Origin: Planctomycetota bacterium
Lineage (GTDB): Bacteria > Planctomycetota > B15-G4 > JADJEK01
Reading direction: 5' to 3'
Assembly: GCA_016709145.1 (NCBI GenBank)
Contig: JADJEK010000024.1
Location: 124,001-188,000, forward strand
DNA length: 64,000 nt
The notes beneath the pieces were generated by a model, which was not told the origin of the DNA, ran no database searches, and saw nothing but the letters and a program-made list of their open reading frames with translations. Within the stretch, counting starts at the first letter, position 1; each line of letters opens with the position of its first letter. Positions 9,031-16,569 of the stretch are shown here, one piece after another. A program made the position numbers and the translations under genes.

Positions 9031-9209
9031 TCCAATGAAATCGCGTCGCGTCGCAGCAACGCCGCGCGCAGAGCTTGCAGTGAGGTTGGCTCGACAACCG
9101 ATCGCGGACCTCGAAACCAACTGTGCTGCACAACCGCTCGCTGGACGTGGGAACCACTTGCCTCATCAATCTCAGTCGCCGGTGTGATGACTTTCGGGAA
9201 GGGCCGGGA

Positions 9210-10034
9210 ATGCTGGACTCAGGAATCTCAGAATCACAGCGGGACACGGAGAAGCACCCATGGGTTTTCGGTACAACGCCGCTCTCGAAAGCGACCAGTC
9301 ACCGCAATGCGGTGGCACAAGCCCGCCCGGCATACCGGTTGGTCCATGTTCCTTCCAACAAGGTGGTCATCGATACTACAGAGTCGCTACTGCTCGCTGC
9401 CCTAGATTCGTCGCCAGGAACTTCGGATAACCAGAACGGTGCCGTCGTGGTACCAGGGGCAGGAGGTGGGTTGGGTTGGCCGATTCCGGAACCACCCAAC
9501 ACAATTGAGTTCCCCCTGATTGTTCTGAAACCTCCAGCACCGCCAACTCCACCAGATCCGCCCAGCCCACCAGAGATCGGTGGCACTCTTCCGCCACTGT
9601 TAAATCCACCGACTCCGCCATTGCCACCTCGCCCACCGCCCGAAGGTGAGTTCGACCTGCCAGGATGTCCGAAGTGCGGCACGTTCATTATGGAATCGTG
9701 CGACTGCCCAGAACTGGAGTTTGATGCGAAACGGCTCGATTCGTTCTGCAAGGGCGGTGGTGTCGGGCATGATGGGGATGTCTGCTACAGACAGTTCGTC
9801 AAATGCCGGGGAAAAGACAAGTTCCTCCAATGTTGCTACGAAAACGGGCGGTTGAGGGAATCGGCTGACGATATTACGTCGCCAGCCGTCGGCAAGGACG
9901 AGAATGGAGACTGTATCTACTACGAACCGTTCGTTCGAGAGCACTTCGTCAACGAAGTCTTGCCGTACTTCGTTGACAAACTGGGCGACGCAGCAGACGC
10001 CGTGTTCGGGTTCATCGAGGACTACGGCGGATGA
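9210..10034 (+). CDS. Proline-rich effector-like protein B with Cys-rich C-terminal domain
   Basis: The ATG at 9210 follows GGGAAGGG and gives 274 residues; a GTG at 9123 in frame is possible. The protein has the DTTESLL motif at residues 55-61, shared exactly with protein A, within VVIDTTESLLLAALDSS. Next comes a long proline linker (PPAPPTPPDPPSPP and similar), then a C-terminal domain with ten or so Cys (CPKCGTF, CDCPE, FCKGGG, CYRQFVKC, QCCYENG) ending in an acidic helix. The layout (shared N-terminus, linker, variable C-terminus) resembles polymorphic secreted effectors. The stop overlaps the next gene by 4 nt (ATGA). The C-terminal domain is not one I recognise. Confidence 0.65.
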   Translation: MLDSGISESQRDTEKHPWVFGTTPLSKATSHRNAVAQARPAYRLVHVPSNKVVIDTTESLLLAALDSSPGTSDNQNGAVVVPGAGGGLGWPIPEPPNTIEFPLIVLKPPAPPTPPDPPSPPEIGGTLPPLLNPPTPPLPPRPPPEGEFDLPGCPKCGTFIMESCDCPELEFDAKRLDSFCKGGGVGHDGDVCYRQFVKCRGKDKFLQCCYENGRLRESADDITSPAVGKDENGDCIYYEPFVREHFVNEVLPYFVDKLGDAADAVFGFIEDYGG

Positions 10035-10435
10035 CTGGCCTCGCGAGTCGTGCGCGTCGCTGCGTGGAATTCCTGCTCGTCGCCTCGATCTGTCTCATCC
10101 CTGCTGCACTGCATTCCCCTGAGCCGGGTTCCAGCGGGAGGCGCGAAGAGGAGTTCCTGATCTTCGGCATTGGAGCGATCGTCTTCGCGACTTGCACGAT
10201 CATGAGTCTGTTCGGAGCAGACGCGAAGTTCCGGCTGCTGCTGTACGGAAGCTTCATGGGCTTTGCATTCGTCGTCCTCCAATGGCGAGCGGCTATTGCT
10301 TATGAGCGCTCGGTTTCCGAGTTCCTCGCGAGTTGCTCCTACATTCCGGTCGCTGTCGCCTTGGTGTGTGGACTGATCGTCGTCACGAACGTGCTCCCGC
10401 GTGCGATCGTGAATCTACTCCGGCGCAAGCCGTGA
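10031..10435 (+). CDS. Four-helix integral membrane protein, partner of effector-like protein B
   Basis: 134 residues with four predicted membrane segments: FLLVASICLIPAAL, FLIFGIGAIVFATCTIMSLF, FRLLLYGSFMGFAFVVLQW and IPVAVALVCGLIVVTNVL. The ATG overlaps the effector stop (ATGA), so translation is coupled. There are no enzymatic motifs. A small polytopic protein directly coupled to a candidate effector is what immunity or export partners often look like; this is inferred from arrangement only. Confidence 0.65.
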   Translation: MTGLASRARRCVEFLLVASICLIPAALHSPEPGSSGRREEEFLIFGIGAIVFATCTIMSLFGADAKFRLLLYGSFMGFAFVVLQWRAAIAYERSVSEFLASCSYIPVAVALVCGLIVVTNVLPRAIVNLLRRKP

Positions 10436-10502
10436 TCCAGCATGGCGCAAACGAGTTTTATGTAGGAGGTCGTCCGTAACCAAGCGCCGTCGAACTCACG
10501 GT

Positions 10503-10564
10503 CATGGGGTCGGCGCAACGAGGGGCGGGTGTGGAACGCCGGACCGAGCGGGAATTCGAGGTTG
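10503..10564. repeat. 60-bp dispersed repeat, copy 3
   Basis: Third copy of the element at 5169 and 8036. It reads GGGCGGGTGTGGAACG where copy 1 has GGACGGGTGTGGAACG, while the rest follows copy 2. Confidence 0.7.
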
Positions 10565-10741
10565 ACCTCGCGTCAAGGGGGGGGGTAGCGTTCTGGTTGT
10601 TCGATGGCGCGAGCGACCGTCCGCTCGGCGTCGTCGGGGGATGAGCGACTTGGGAAGCGCGGGGATTCACGACGGGATCGGAAGAGGCCTCGCATCAAAA
10701 CGCGCGATCGTCTTGCGATGCGCGGGAAAGCGAAGGGATCC

Positions 10742-11092
10742 ATGTTCAGCGCCCAGTATCTGCCGTCCGGGGCGACCGTGTTCAGTCCGTGGTTCGAGCG
10801 CCAGGGCGACTTCTTGCGCGCCACGGCGGACCTCGCTTAACTGGGCTCAGGAGCCCAGCTCGTCGTCGAAGTGTTCACGAAGAACAAGGAGGACACCAGC
10901 GACGGCACGAACGCCGATTCGGGTGCCACGACGAAGATCACGCTGACGACCGCGACGCGAGGCACCACGGAATGGGGACCGTCGCTGTCGCCGGCCTTGA
11001 AGGAGCTGGTCCGTTACAAGTACACCGTCACCACGAACTGGGTGCTGTTCCGGATGCTGACGCCCGTGTGGTTCAACGCGGTGAAGGTGTGA
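10742..11092 (+). pseudogene. Small protein P1, second copy, broken by an early stop
   Basis: Collinear with 8275-8625. The reading frame starts MFSAQYLPSG but codon 33 is TAA (10838-10840), where the first copy has CAA, next to a silent GCG to GCT change. The frame after the stop is intact to 11092 and still matches copy 1 closely, so the nonsense change is recent. Internal restart at a GTG near 10871 would give only the conserved second half. The P2 copy 3 nt further on is intact. Confidence 0.8.
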
Positions 11093-11095
11093 GCC

Positions 11096-11497
11096 ATGGG
11101 CTCGTGCGGACACGAGAAATGCCAGGGCGACTGTTGCGGTAACGAACCGCTGATCCTCGAGGGCGGTGCGACCGGCGTCTACGGGGAGTGGCAGGAACGT
11201 CGCGGTGACTACGTCATCGCGACGGTGGATCTCGTCGGCGAGTTCGACAACGGCGTGCTCGAAGTCCGGGCCTACACCAAGGCCAAATCGGACACCGGCA
11301 ACGGGACCGAAGTCGACAGCAACACCAAGATCACGGCGAGCCAGACCGGAAGGCGTGCCAGCGTGGAGTGGAACCCCGCGACCGGCATCGGACTGAGTGA
11401 CCTCATCCGGTTTAGCTACAAGTGCCGGACGGCGGCTGGGTCGTGGGTGACGTTTCGGGCGTTGCCTTGTGTTTGGTTCGATGCTGTGAAGGGGTAA
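11096..11497 (+). CDS. Small paralogous protein P2, second copy
   Basis: 133 residues, seven differences from the product of 8629-9030 (for example Asp16 to Asn). The cysteine-rich N-terminus MGSCGHEKCQGNCC-like pattern is kept with all four Cys and the His. It is followed after 3 nt by effector-like gene C, so P2 and the effector are probably co-transcribed and co-translated. Retention of an intact frame beside a broken P1 suggests P2 is the more important member. Confidence 0.7.
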   Translation: MGSCGHEKCQGDCCGNEPLILEGGATGVYGEWQERRGDYVIATVDLVGEFDNGVLEVRAYTKAKSDTGNGTEVDSNTKITASQTGRRASVEWNPATGIGLSDLIRFSYKCRTAAGSWVTFRALPCVWFDAVKG

Positions 11498-11500
11498 GGC

Positions 11501-12511
11501 ATGGAACCGTTCGCGTCGGTCGGTGGATCGCCTGAAGCTTCCAAGAGCGGCGCATCGGAATCGGAAGTCACTCCGACACCGTCGACTCGCTTCGGCAGAG
11601 CTCCGGGTCATGGACGGACGACGAGCGCCGGCCCGTTCCACCGGGCGAAATCGGGGCGCACCGCGGATGGTGGTTGGGAGCCTCCCGGGTTCGTCCACGA
11701 AGGACATGAGCTCGTGCTGTCACCAGCAGTCACGGCACTCACGAGTTCACGCACTTCAGACTCATCGATGGAGGACCAGCCACCTGCGATTCCCCCGGTT
11801 CTGCCACCCGGCTTCAACGTGAATCCCGGGTCCGGCACGTTCGTCGACTTTCCTTGGCTCACCGCTCCGGTCGTTCCTCCCGAGCCGCCGGAACCTCAAG
11901 CTGAAGCCTCGACTAGCACCGAAGCTGCGCCGGGGTGTGTCGTCATGGAACCGGGAAGCGCGGATTGCACGATTCGGGTCTACTGCGCCGAGATTCCAGG
12001 TTTGGGTTGGGCCGGGATCGTTCACTGCTGGATGGAAGTTACGAACTGCGATGGCTCGCACTATCGCTATGACGTGTGGCAGAACGACTACGACAAGGAA
12101 GAAATCGAGTTGATTAACCTTGGTCGCACGCCAAGCAACAAGATGCAAGCACTCGCACCGCCGGGAGGAGACCCGGAGGACAGTAACGTCATCCTGAATG
12201 TGTTCCCCGCTGGAACTTGGCCACCCGGAGGGCCCGAGGACCCCAAGAATCCGCGGAAGCCAATTTATGAAGAGGTCATTCCATGTGAATGGGGTTGCCT
12301 AAAGGGTTGGCACACACCTCGATGCGAAAAGCTCATCCCGAGCGAGATCGCGAAGTACTCGCACTGGGACACCTATTTCCTTTTTCCAGGCCCGAATTCG
12401 AACACCTTTGCGGATTCGATGCTTTGGCAGGCGCAGATTTCTGGAGTCGACTTTCGGCTCCCATTCGGCGCCATGGGCAGTAACTTTGGGGGCGACTTTC
12501 TTCCCAAGTGA
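11501..12511 (+). CDS. Proline-rich effector-like protein C with possible papain-like C-terminal domain
   Basis: 336 residues, ATG 3 nt after the P2 stop. The N-terminus is low-complexity; residues 64-90 (FVHEGHELVL, TSSRTSDSS) can be aligned loosely with the DTTESLL region of proteins A and B. A proline linker spans about 93-135. The C-terminal domain has GIVHCWMEVTNCDG (His175-Cys176), RYDVWQ, CEWGCLKGW, and FPGPNSNTFADSMLWQ (297-303 = GPNSNTF), then LPFGAMGSNFG. The GPNSNTF signature with an upstream H-x-W segment recalls NlpC/P60- or DUF3750-like papain-fold domains, so a peptidase, amidase or acyltransferase activity is possible. I cannot assign it firmly. A lipoprotein gene follows 37 nt later. 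Confidence 0.65.
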   Translation: MEPFASVGGSPEASKSGASESEVTPTPSTRFGRAPGHGRTTSAGPFHRAKSGRTADGGWEPPGFVHEGHELVLSPAVTALTSSRTSDSSMEDQPPAIPPVLPPGFNVNPGSGTFVDFPWLTAPVVPPEPPEPQAEASTSTEAAPGCVVMEPGSADCTIRVYCAEIPGLGWAGIVHCWMEVTNCDGSHYRYDVWQNDYDKEEIELINLGRTPSNKMQALAPPGGDPEDSNVILNVFPAGTWPPGGPEDPKNPRKPIYEEVIPCEWGCLKGWHTPRCEKLIPSEIAKYSHWDTYFLFPGPNSNTFADSMLWQAQISGVDFRLPFGAMGSNFGGDFLPK

Positions 12512-12548
12512 CATCGGACACAGGATACCGGTTCTGTCCGGAGCGGTA

Positions 12549-12995
12549 ATGCTCGAAGCTCGTTTTGGGACGATACGCGGCTTCGTCGCCCGCCGCATCA
12601 TCGCGTTCTGTGTGTGTGCTCAAGTGCTCACGGGATGCATGGCGACAACCGGTGCCGTTACGGGGCTCGTTACGGGGCCGGTCAGTTGTTTGTATCATAG
12701 TGTTGCAGATACACCTTCGATGATCATCATGTTGCCGCTTTCCATTCCACTTGGGTCGATGTTGGGTTATCATTACGGGCAACTGAAGGACATGGACTGC
12801 GAGGAGTTCGGGACGTACGACCAACCCGGAACGTACCGAATCGCACTTGTGTTCGACCCGTTTCGGGGCTTTCCCAAGGGCCCGGACCAGAGGAGCCGGT
12901 ACCCCGGCCCGGTCGCCGTTCCTTCGGTACGAAGAAACACTGGAGCGCAGCCGCTACCGGAAGAGCCGGCGAAGTGTGATTGCGGTTACGAATGA
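12549..12995 (+). CDS. Small lipoprotein, partner of effector-like protein C
   Basis: The ATG at 12549 is preceded by GGAG at 6 nt. 148 residues. A type II signal peptide ends in the lipobox VLTGC, followed by a short hydrophobic, glycine-rich region (TGAVTGLVTGPVSCLYH and SMIIMLPLSIPLGSMLGYHYG) of the YceK-like lipoprotein type, and a basic/proline-rich tail ending CDCGYE. The stop overlaps the next gene by 4 nt (ATGA). Its position after effector C parallels the lipoprotein after effector A. An outer- or inner-membrane location is likely. Confidence 0.65.
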   Translation: MLEARFGTIRGFVARRIIAFCVCAQVLTGCMATTGAVTGLVTGPVSCLYHSVADTPSMIIMLPLSIPLGSMLGYHYGQLKDMDCEEFGTYDQPGTYRIALVFDPFRGFPKGPDQRSRYPGPVAVPSVRRNTGAQPLPEEPAKCDCGYE

Positions 12996-13399
12996 GCCCT
13001 CGCGCGCGTCTCGTCGCACTTGCGGCGACCATCATCCTGAGCGTCGCTTCACTGGGACTCTTGGCGCTCTACGCATCCGGCGCACTGTCGGCCTATCCGA
13101 AAGGTCGATGGGTCGCGATCGCTTCGAGCGCGAATCCTGCTGGGGGCGTCGTCGCCCGCGTGGAGTCCTTGGAAGGCAGCCTTCGCTCGAGGACGCGGGT
13201 GGTGGTCCGATGCGGAAATGACGAGGATGTCGTCTTGTCTTTCCGAGGTGCGAGACGATTCGAACTCTCGTGGGAAGCCGGGTGGAAGCTCATCATCTCG
13301 AACCATGACTCGGACCATGTGCAGGATTCGAATTGGTTTCCGATCAAGAAAGACAACTGCACCGTTCATGACCGAGACATCCGCGTCGAGTACCGGTGA
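12992..13399 (+). CDS. Membrane-anchored single-helix protein M1 (tandem paralogue of next gene)
   Basis: 135 residues from the ATG at 12992, which overlaps the lipoprotein stop. One N-terminal membrane helix (LVALAATIILSVASLGLLALY), then an exported domain containing VAIASSANPAGGVVARVESL, RSRTRVVVRCGNDED and ELSWEAGWKLIISNHDSDH. The exported domain aligns with the frameshifted gene that follows (TS-x-x-P-x-G, R-[SC]-RTR-[VI], D-x-x-x-L-F-x-x-x-x-x). No enzyme motif. Candidate immunity-like or envelope protein. Confidence 0.6.
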   Translation: MSPRARLVALAATIILSVASLGLLALYASGALSAYPKGRWVAIASSANPAGGVVARVESLEGSLRSRTRVVVRCGNDEDVVLSFRGARRFELSWEAGWKLIISNHDSDHVQDSNWFPIKKDNCTVHDRDIRVEYR

Positions 13400-13432
13400 C
13401 GGGACTCGGCTGCTCACCTGGCCACACAACTC

Positions 13433-13899
13433 TTGAACATCGGCAGGAAGAGCGATGCCGATCAAGTTCCTTCGTCGCGGGCGACGAGCGTCACGGACTC
13501 GTGTCCAACAAATCACGCGCGTCGATCCCAACGCACCAAGCGCGTACTGAAAGTGACGCTGCTTACCACGCTAGCAATCGCCATTGCGTGGTTCTTCACA
13601 GTGATTGTCATGTTCTTTCCGGATACTGAGCGCACCACGCGGTTCTCGCCACGAGTCCCGATGGGTTCCGAATCGAATACACGTTCATCGACTCTGGTGC
13701 AGTGCGATGCCGAACGCGAATCGAGCTGGTGGACCCGACCGGCGATGATCGCGCGACTCTCTTCGACCAATCAGGCATGTACGGGATTCAGGTGGAGTTC
13801 CAAGAGCGCCGGATCCTGATGACGCACAGTCCGTCCGAGGAAGAGTCCCGTCGGATCGTTCGTTGCTCCGGAGAAGCGTTCGAAGTCATCGAGAAGTGA
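13433..13899 (+). pseudogene. Membrane-anchored protein M2, paralogue of M1, interrupted by a frameshift
   Basis: The first part, in the frame of a TTG at 13433, contains a membrane helix (VLKVTLLTTLAIAIAWFFTV) and ends in FFPD. The coding signal then moves to another frame, open from 13630, which reads AVLATSPDGFRIEYTFIDSG, RCRTRIELVDPTGDDR and GIQVEFQERRILMTHS to the stop at 13899. The second part aligns with the exported domain of M1, and the helix position is also the same. One indel near 13620-13640 would join the two, so this is either a recent frameshift pseudogene or a sequence error. Confidence 0.6.
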
Positions 13900-14064
13900 T
13901 GCTGGTTTTGGCCGAGTAGGCCCACGACACGAGCCGCTGCGCCCGACTCGATCCGAATGCCCATCGCCACCCCGGCCAACCTCGCTTCCCCGCACGGGCC
14001 CCTCGACCGCCCCCTCCCGACTGCTACCGTGCGCGGCACGACTCGAGCCTCCTCGGATCCCGCC

Positions 14065-16569
14065 ATGGTCGCGACCTGCGTCGTCCTGCTCGCTCTCCTT
14101 CTGTTCCAAGACCCCGTCCCGGCGCCGGCTCCGACTCCCGCGCCCGCTCCGCCGCCGCCTCCCGTCGGAGTGCCGGCCGCGTCCGACTGGGCGTCGTGCG
14201 GCAGCGATTGCCTGCTGTTCTCGGCCGGCGACGTCGACGGGGACGGGTTCGCCGATCTGTTCACGATCAACGCGAGCCGCGACCTGTGGATCGCGGAGTC
14301 GGTGAACGGCTGGAAGTCCGCCGGCTGGCACGTCATCGCGAGCGGGATCCCCGACGACGTGTCGTCGATCGTCGTCGCCGACCATCGGCCGGAGGTGCCG
14401 GGCAACGAGCTCGCGCTCGTGCGGCCGTCGCAGGCGGACGTGTACGCGCGTTTCGACGGCTCGAAGTTCGCCGAGATCACGCAGGTGCCGCTGCCGCTCG
14501 CGGCCACGCCTCCCGCGCTGCCCGACTTCCCGACCGAGCCGCCGCCGTACGAGCCGGCGAGCCCCGTCGTCACGCGTTTCGGTGGCGACCTCAACGGCGA
14601 CGGCGTGCTCGACGTACTGACGGTGTTCCGCTGCGCGCTGCCGCATGCGCACTACGTGATCCGTTCGCAGCTCGGGCCGAATCCGGCTTCACAGGACCAG
14701 GACGCCGACGGACTCGTCGACGCCGACGAGCTGACACTGCAAACCGATCCGTTCGATCGCGACACCGACGACGACGGGTTGCTCGACGGCTGGGAAGTGC
14801 ATGGCTTGCCGCGCGGGATCCAGCTCGGGCCGCGCGTGAAGTTCTGCGGCGTCGCGCCCGCGGGCCCGATCGCCGACGACACGCTGTCGCCGCGCCGCCA
14901 AGACGTGCTCTGCACGCTGTCGTACTACGACGGCGTCGACGCGAAGGCGATGGACGGCGAACTCGCGCGCGTCCAGCAGCTCTATCGCGCGCTCGCGACG
15001 ACGAACCCCGACGGCACGAAGGGCATCGCGGTCCACTTCCGCATCGAGCCCGACTTCATCCCGAAGGAGAAGCAGAACCTCGGTTGGCCCGAGCAGGGCA
15101 ACGAGCGCTTTCCGGCGCGTGAGCGCGGCTTCATGCATTGGATGCAGGTCACGCCGTGGGGCGGCGGGCAAGCGCAGCAGACCGGCGACATGGGCGGCTG
15201 CGGCAACGGCTGGGCCGTGTTCGCGCACGAGTTCGGCCATCAATTGTCGTTGTCGCACGAGGGCGACTCGGAAGCGGCGTGGTGCCCGCTGTACCCGTCG
15301 CTGATGAACTACGCGTTCTCGTATTCGCTGGGCGGCGACGGCAACGCGATCCGCTTCTCCGACGGCCGCTTCCGCTCGATCGTGCTCGACGAGAAGCAGT
15401 TGTCCGAGCGCCTGCCGTTCCCGTACGCGGACCTGAAGTACCTCGAGACGCATCCGTTCCGCTTCACGCTCGAGGACGACGGCGCCGGCGGGACGCGCAT
15501 CGACTGGAACCAGAACGGCCGCTTCGACGAAGGCGCCGTCGCCGCGGACGTCAACTACGGCGGTTCGACGAACGCGGGCATCCGGCGCGACCACGAAGCG
15601 ATCGGCCTCGGCCCGAGCCTCGCCTACGTGAACGGCGTGTGCCATTTCGTCTGCGTCGACCCCACGCGCGATCACACGTGGATCAAGACGTATCAGGGCA
15701 ACGAGACGTGGTCCGAGAAGCGCGTCGTGCCGAACTCGGCGACGGAATCCGATCCGGTCGTCGTCGGCGGCAAGGACTGGGGCTTCCTGTTCCACCGCCA
15801 TCTGTACGGCTGGCGCGTCACGCGCTTCGCGGCGGACAAGCTCGAAGGGCCCATCGAGGTGCCGGACCTGCCGCGGCGCGAGTTCGGCGCGGCGGTGGTC
15901 GGCGATCGCGTGCTGATCGTTGCGCGCGCGGACGACGACACGCTCGAAGCGCGCTGGTTCACGTGGGGCGACAAGCCGGCGGTCTCCGCGGCGCAGAAGC
16001 TCGAGACACGCTCGCTGGTGACACCGGGACTCGCGCAGGATCCGAAGGACGGCAGCGTGAAGCTCGTGACGTCGATGCACAACTCGCGCGGCGGCATCTT
16101 CGCGATGCGCGTGACGAGCTGCGTCGTGAACGGCGACAAGCTGTGGGAGAAGGAGACGGTCTGGACCCGCGGCGAAGGCAGCGGCAACGGGTGTTGCTCG
16201 CGGCCGGTCGTCGCGTTCACCGATGCGGGGCAACTGACGATCTTCCACACCGGCGGGCCCGACGCAGCCGGCCAGATGATCGCGTACCGCACGCAGAAGG
16301 TGGAGAACGCGAAGCTCGACGAGGGTTGGCTCACCTGCATGATGTACGACATCTGGACGCGCACGCGCGTGCCGGTGGCGTTCGCGAACGGGCCGCAGGG
16401 AGCGATCTACGCGTACCGCTGGGACTCGGGCGGTCCGCACGTCAATTGGGTGCAGACGGCGCACGACGGCTTCGGCATCGAGTCGCGGCCGATGCGCGAC
16501 TTCGACGACGGCGCGAAGATCTCGCTGTGGGGCATCCGCCACTCGATCCTGTGGATGCGCAAGGAGTGA
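14065..16569 (+). CDS. Secreted zincin metallopeptidase-like protein with calcium-binding repeats
   Basis: The ATG at 14065 gives 834 residues with a signal peptide (MVATCVVLLALLLFQ) and a proline/alanine linker. Calcium-binding acidic loops follow: DVDGDGFADLF, DLNGDGVLDVL (FG-GAP/EF-hand like), then DQDADGLVDADE and DTDDDGLLDGWEV (thrombospondin-3 type). A zinc site HEFGHQLSLSH (His388, Glu389, His392, His398) fits the HExxHxxxxxH pattern of metzincin-like peptidases. The C-terminal half has propeller-like repeats. I expect a secreted or surface protease. Its stop overlaps the next gene (GTGA), so the two are coupled. An upstream in-frame start at 13957 is unlikely because that segment lacks signal-peptide character. 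Confidence 0.8.
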   Translation: MVATCVVLLALLLFQDPVPAPAPTPAPAPPPPPVGVPAASDWASCGSDCLLFSAGDVDGDGFADLFTINASRDLWIAESVNGWKSAGWHVIASGIPDDVSSIVVADHRPEVPGNELALVRPSQADVYARFDGSKFAEITQVPLPLAATPPALPDFPTEPPPYEPASPVVTRFGGDLNGDGVLDVLTVFRCALPHAHYVIRSQLGPNPASQDQDADGLVDADELTLQTDPFDRDTDDDGLLDGWEVHGLPRGIQLGPRVKFCGVAPAGPIADDTLSPRRQDVLCTLSYYDGVDAKAMDGELARVQQLYRALATTNPDGTKGIAVHFRIEPDFIPKEKQNLGWPEQGNERFPARERGFMHWMQVTPWGGGQAQQTGDMGGCGNGWAVFAHEFGHQLSLSHEGDSEAAWCPLYPSLMNYAFSYSLGGDGNAIRFSDGRFRSIVLDEKQLSERLPFPYADLKYLETHPFRFTLEDDGAGGTRIDWNQNGRFDEGAVAADVNYGGSTNAGIRRDHEAIGLGPSLAYVNGVCHFVCVDPTRDHTWIKTYQGNETWSEKRVVPNSATESDPVVVGGKDWGFLFHRHLYGWRVTRFAADKLEGPIEVPDLPRREFGAAVVGDRVLIVARADDDTLEARWFTWGDKPAVSAAQKLETRSLVTPGLAQDPKDGSVKLVTSMHNSRGGIFAMRVTSCVVNGDKLWEKETVWTRGEGSGNGCCSRPVVAFTDAGQLTIFHTGGPDAAGQMIAYRTQKVENAKLDEGWLTCMMYDIWTRTRVPVAFANGPQGAIYAYRWDSGGPHVNWVQTAHDGFGIESRPMRDFDDGAKISLWGIRHSILWMRKE

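Larger units (their letters stand above)
10482..11484 (+). repeat. 1-kb direct repeat, copy 2
   Basis: Second copy of the 8015-9017 unit, 2467 bp downstream and collinear without net indels. It contains the 60-bp repeat (10503-10564), nine G (10577-10585), a decayed P1 copy and an intact P2 copy. The left junction lies 46 bp after the stop of the membrane partner gene. Confidence 0.9.

Noticed and set aside
8015..11484. CRISPR-like or assembly-artefact explanation for the large repeats
   Set aside because: The repeat is a single 1-kb direct duplication with scattered substitutions and different flanks, neither short spaced repeats nor an identical collapse.
13396..13629. A 77-codon open frame as a separate gene
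   Set aside because: Its translation is low-complexity and it overlaps the M2 membrane helix in another frame; the helix and the paralogous domain explain the region better.
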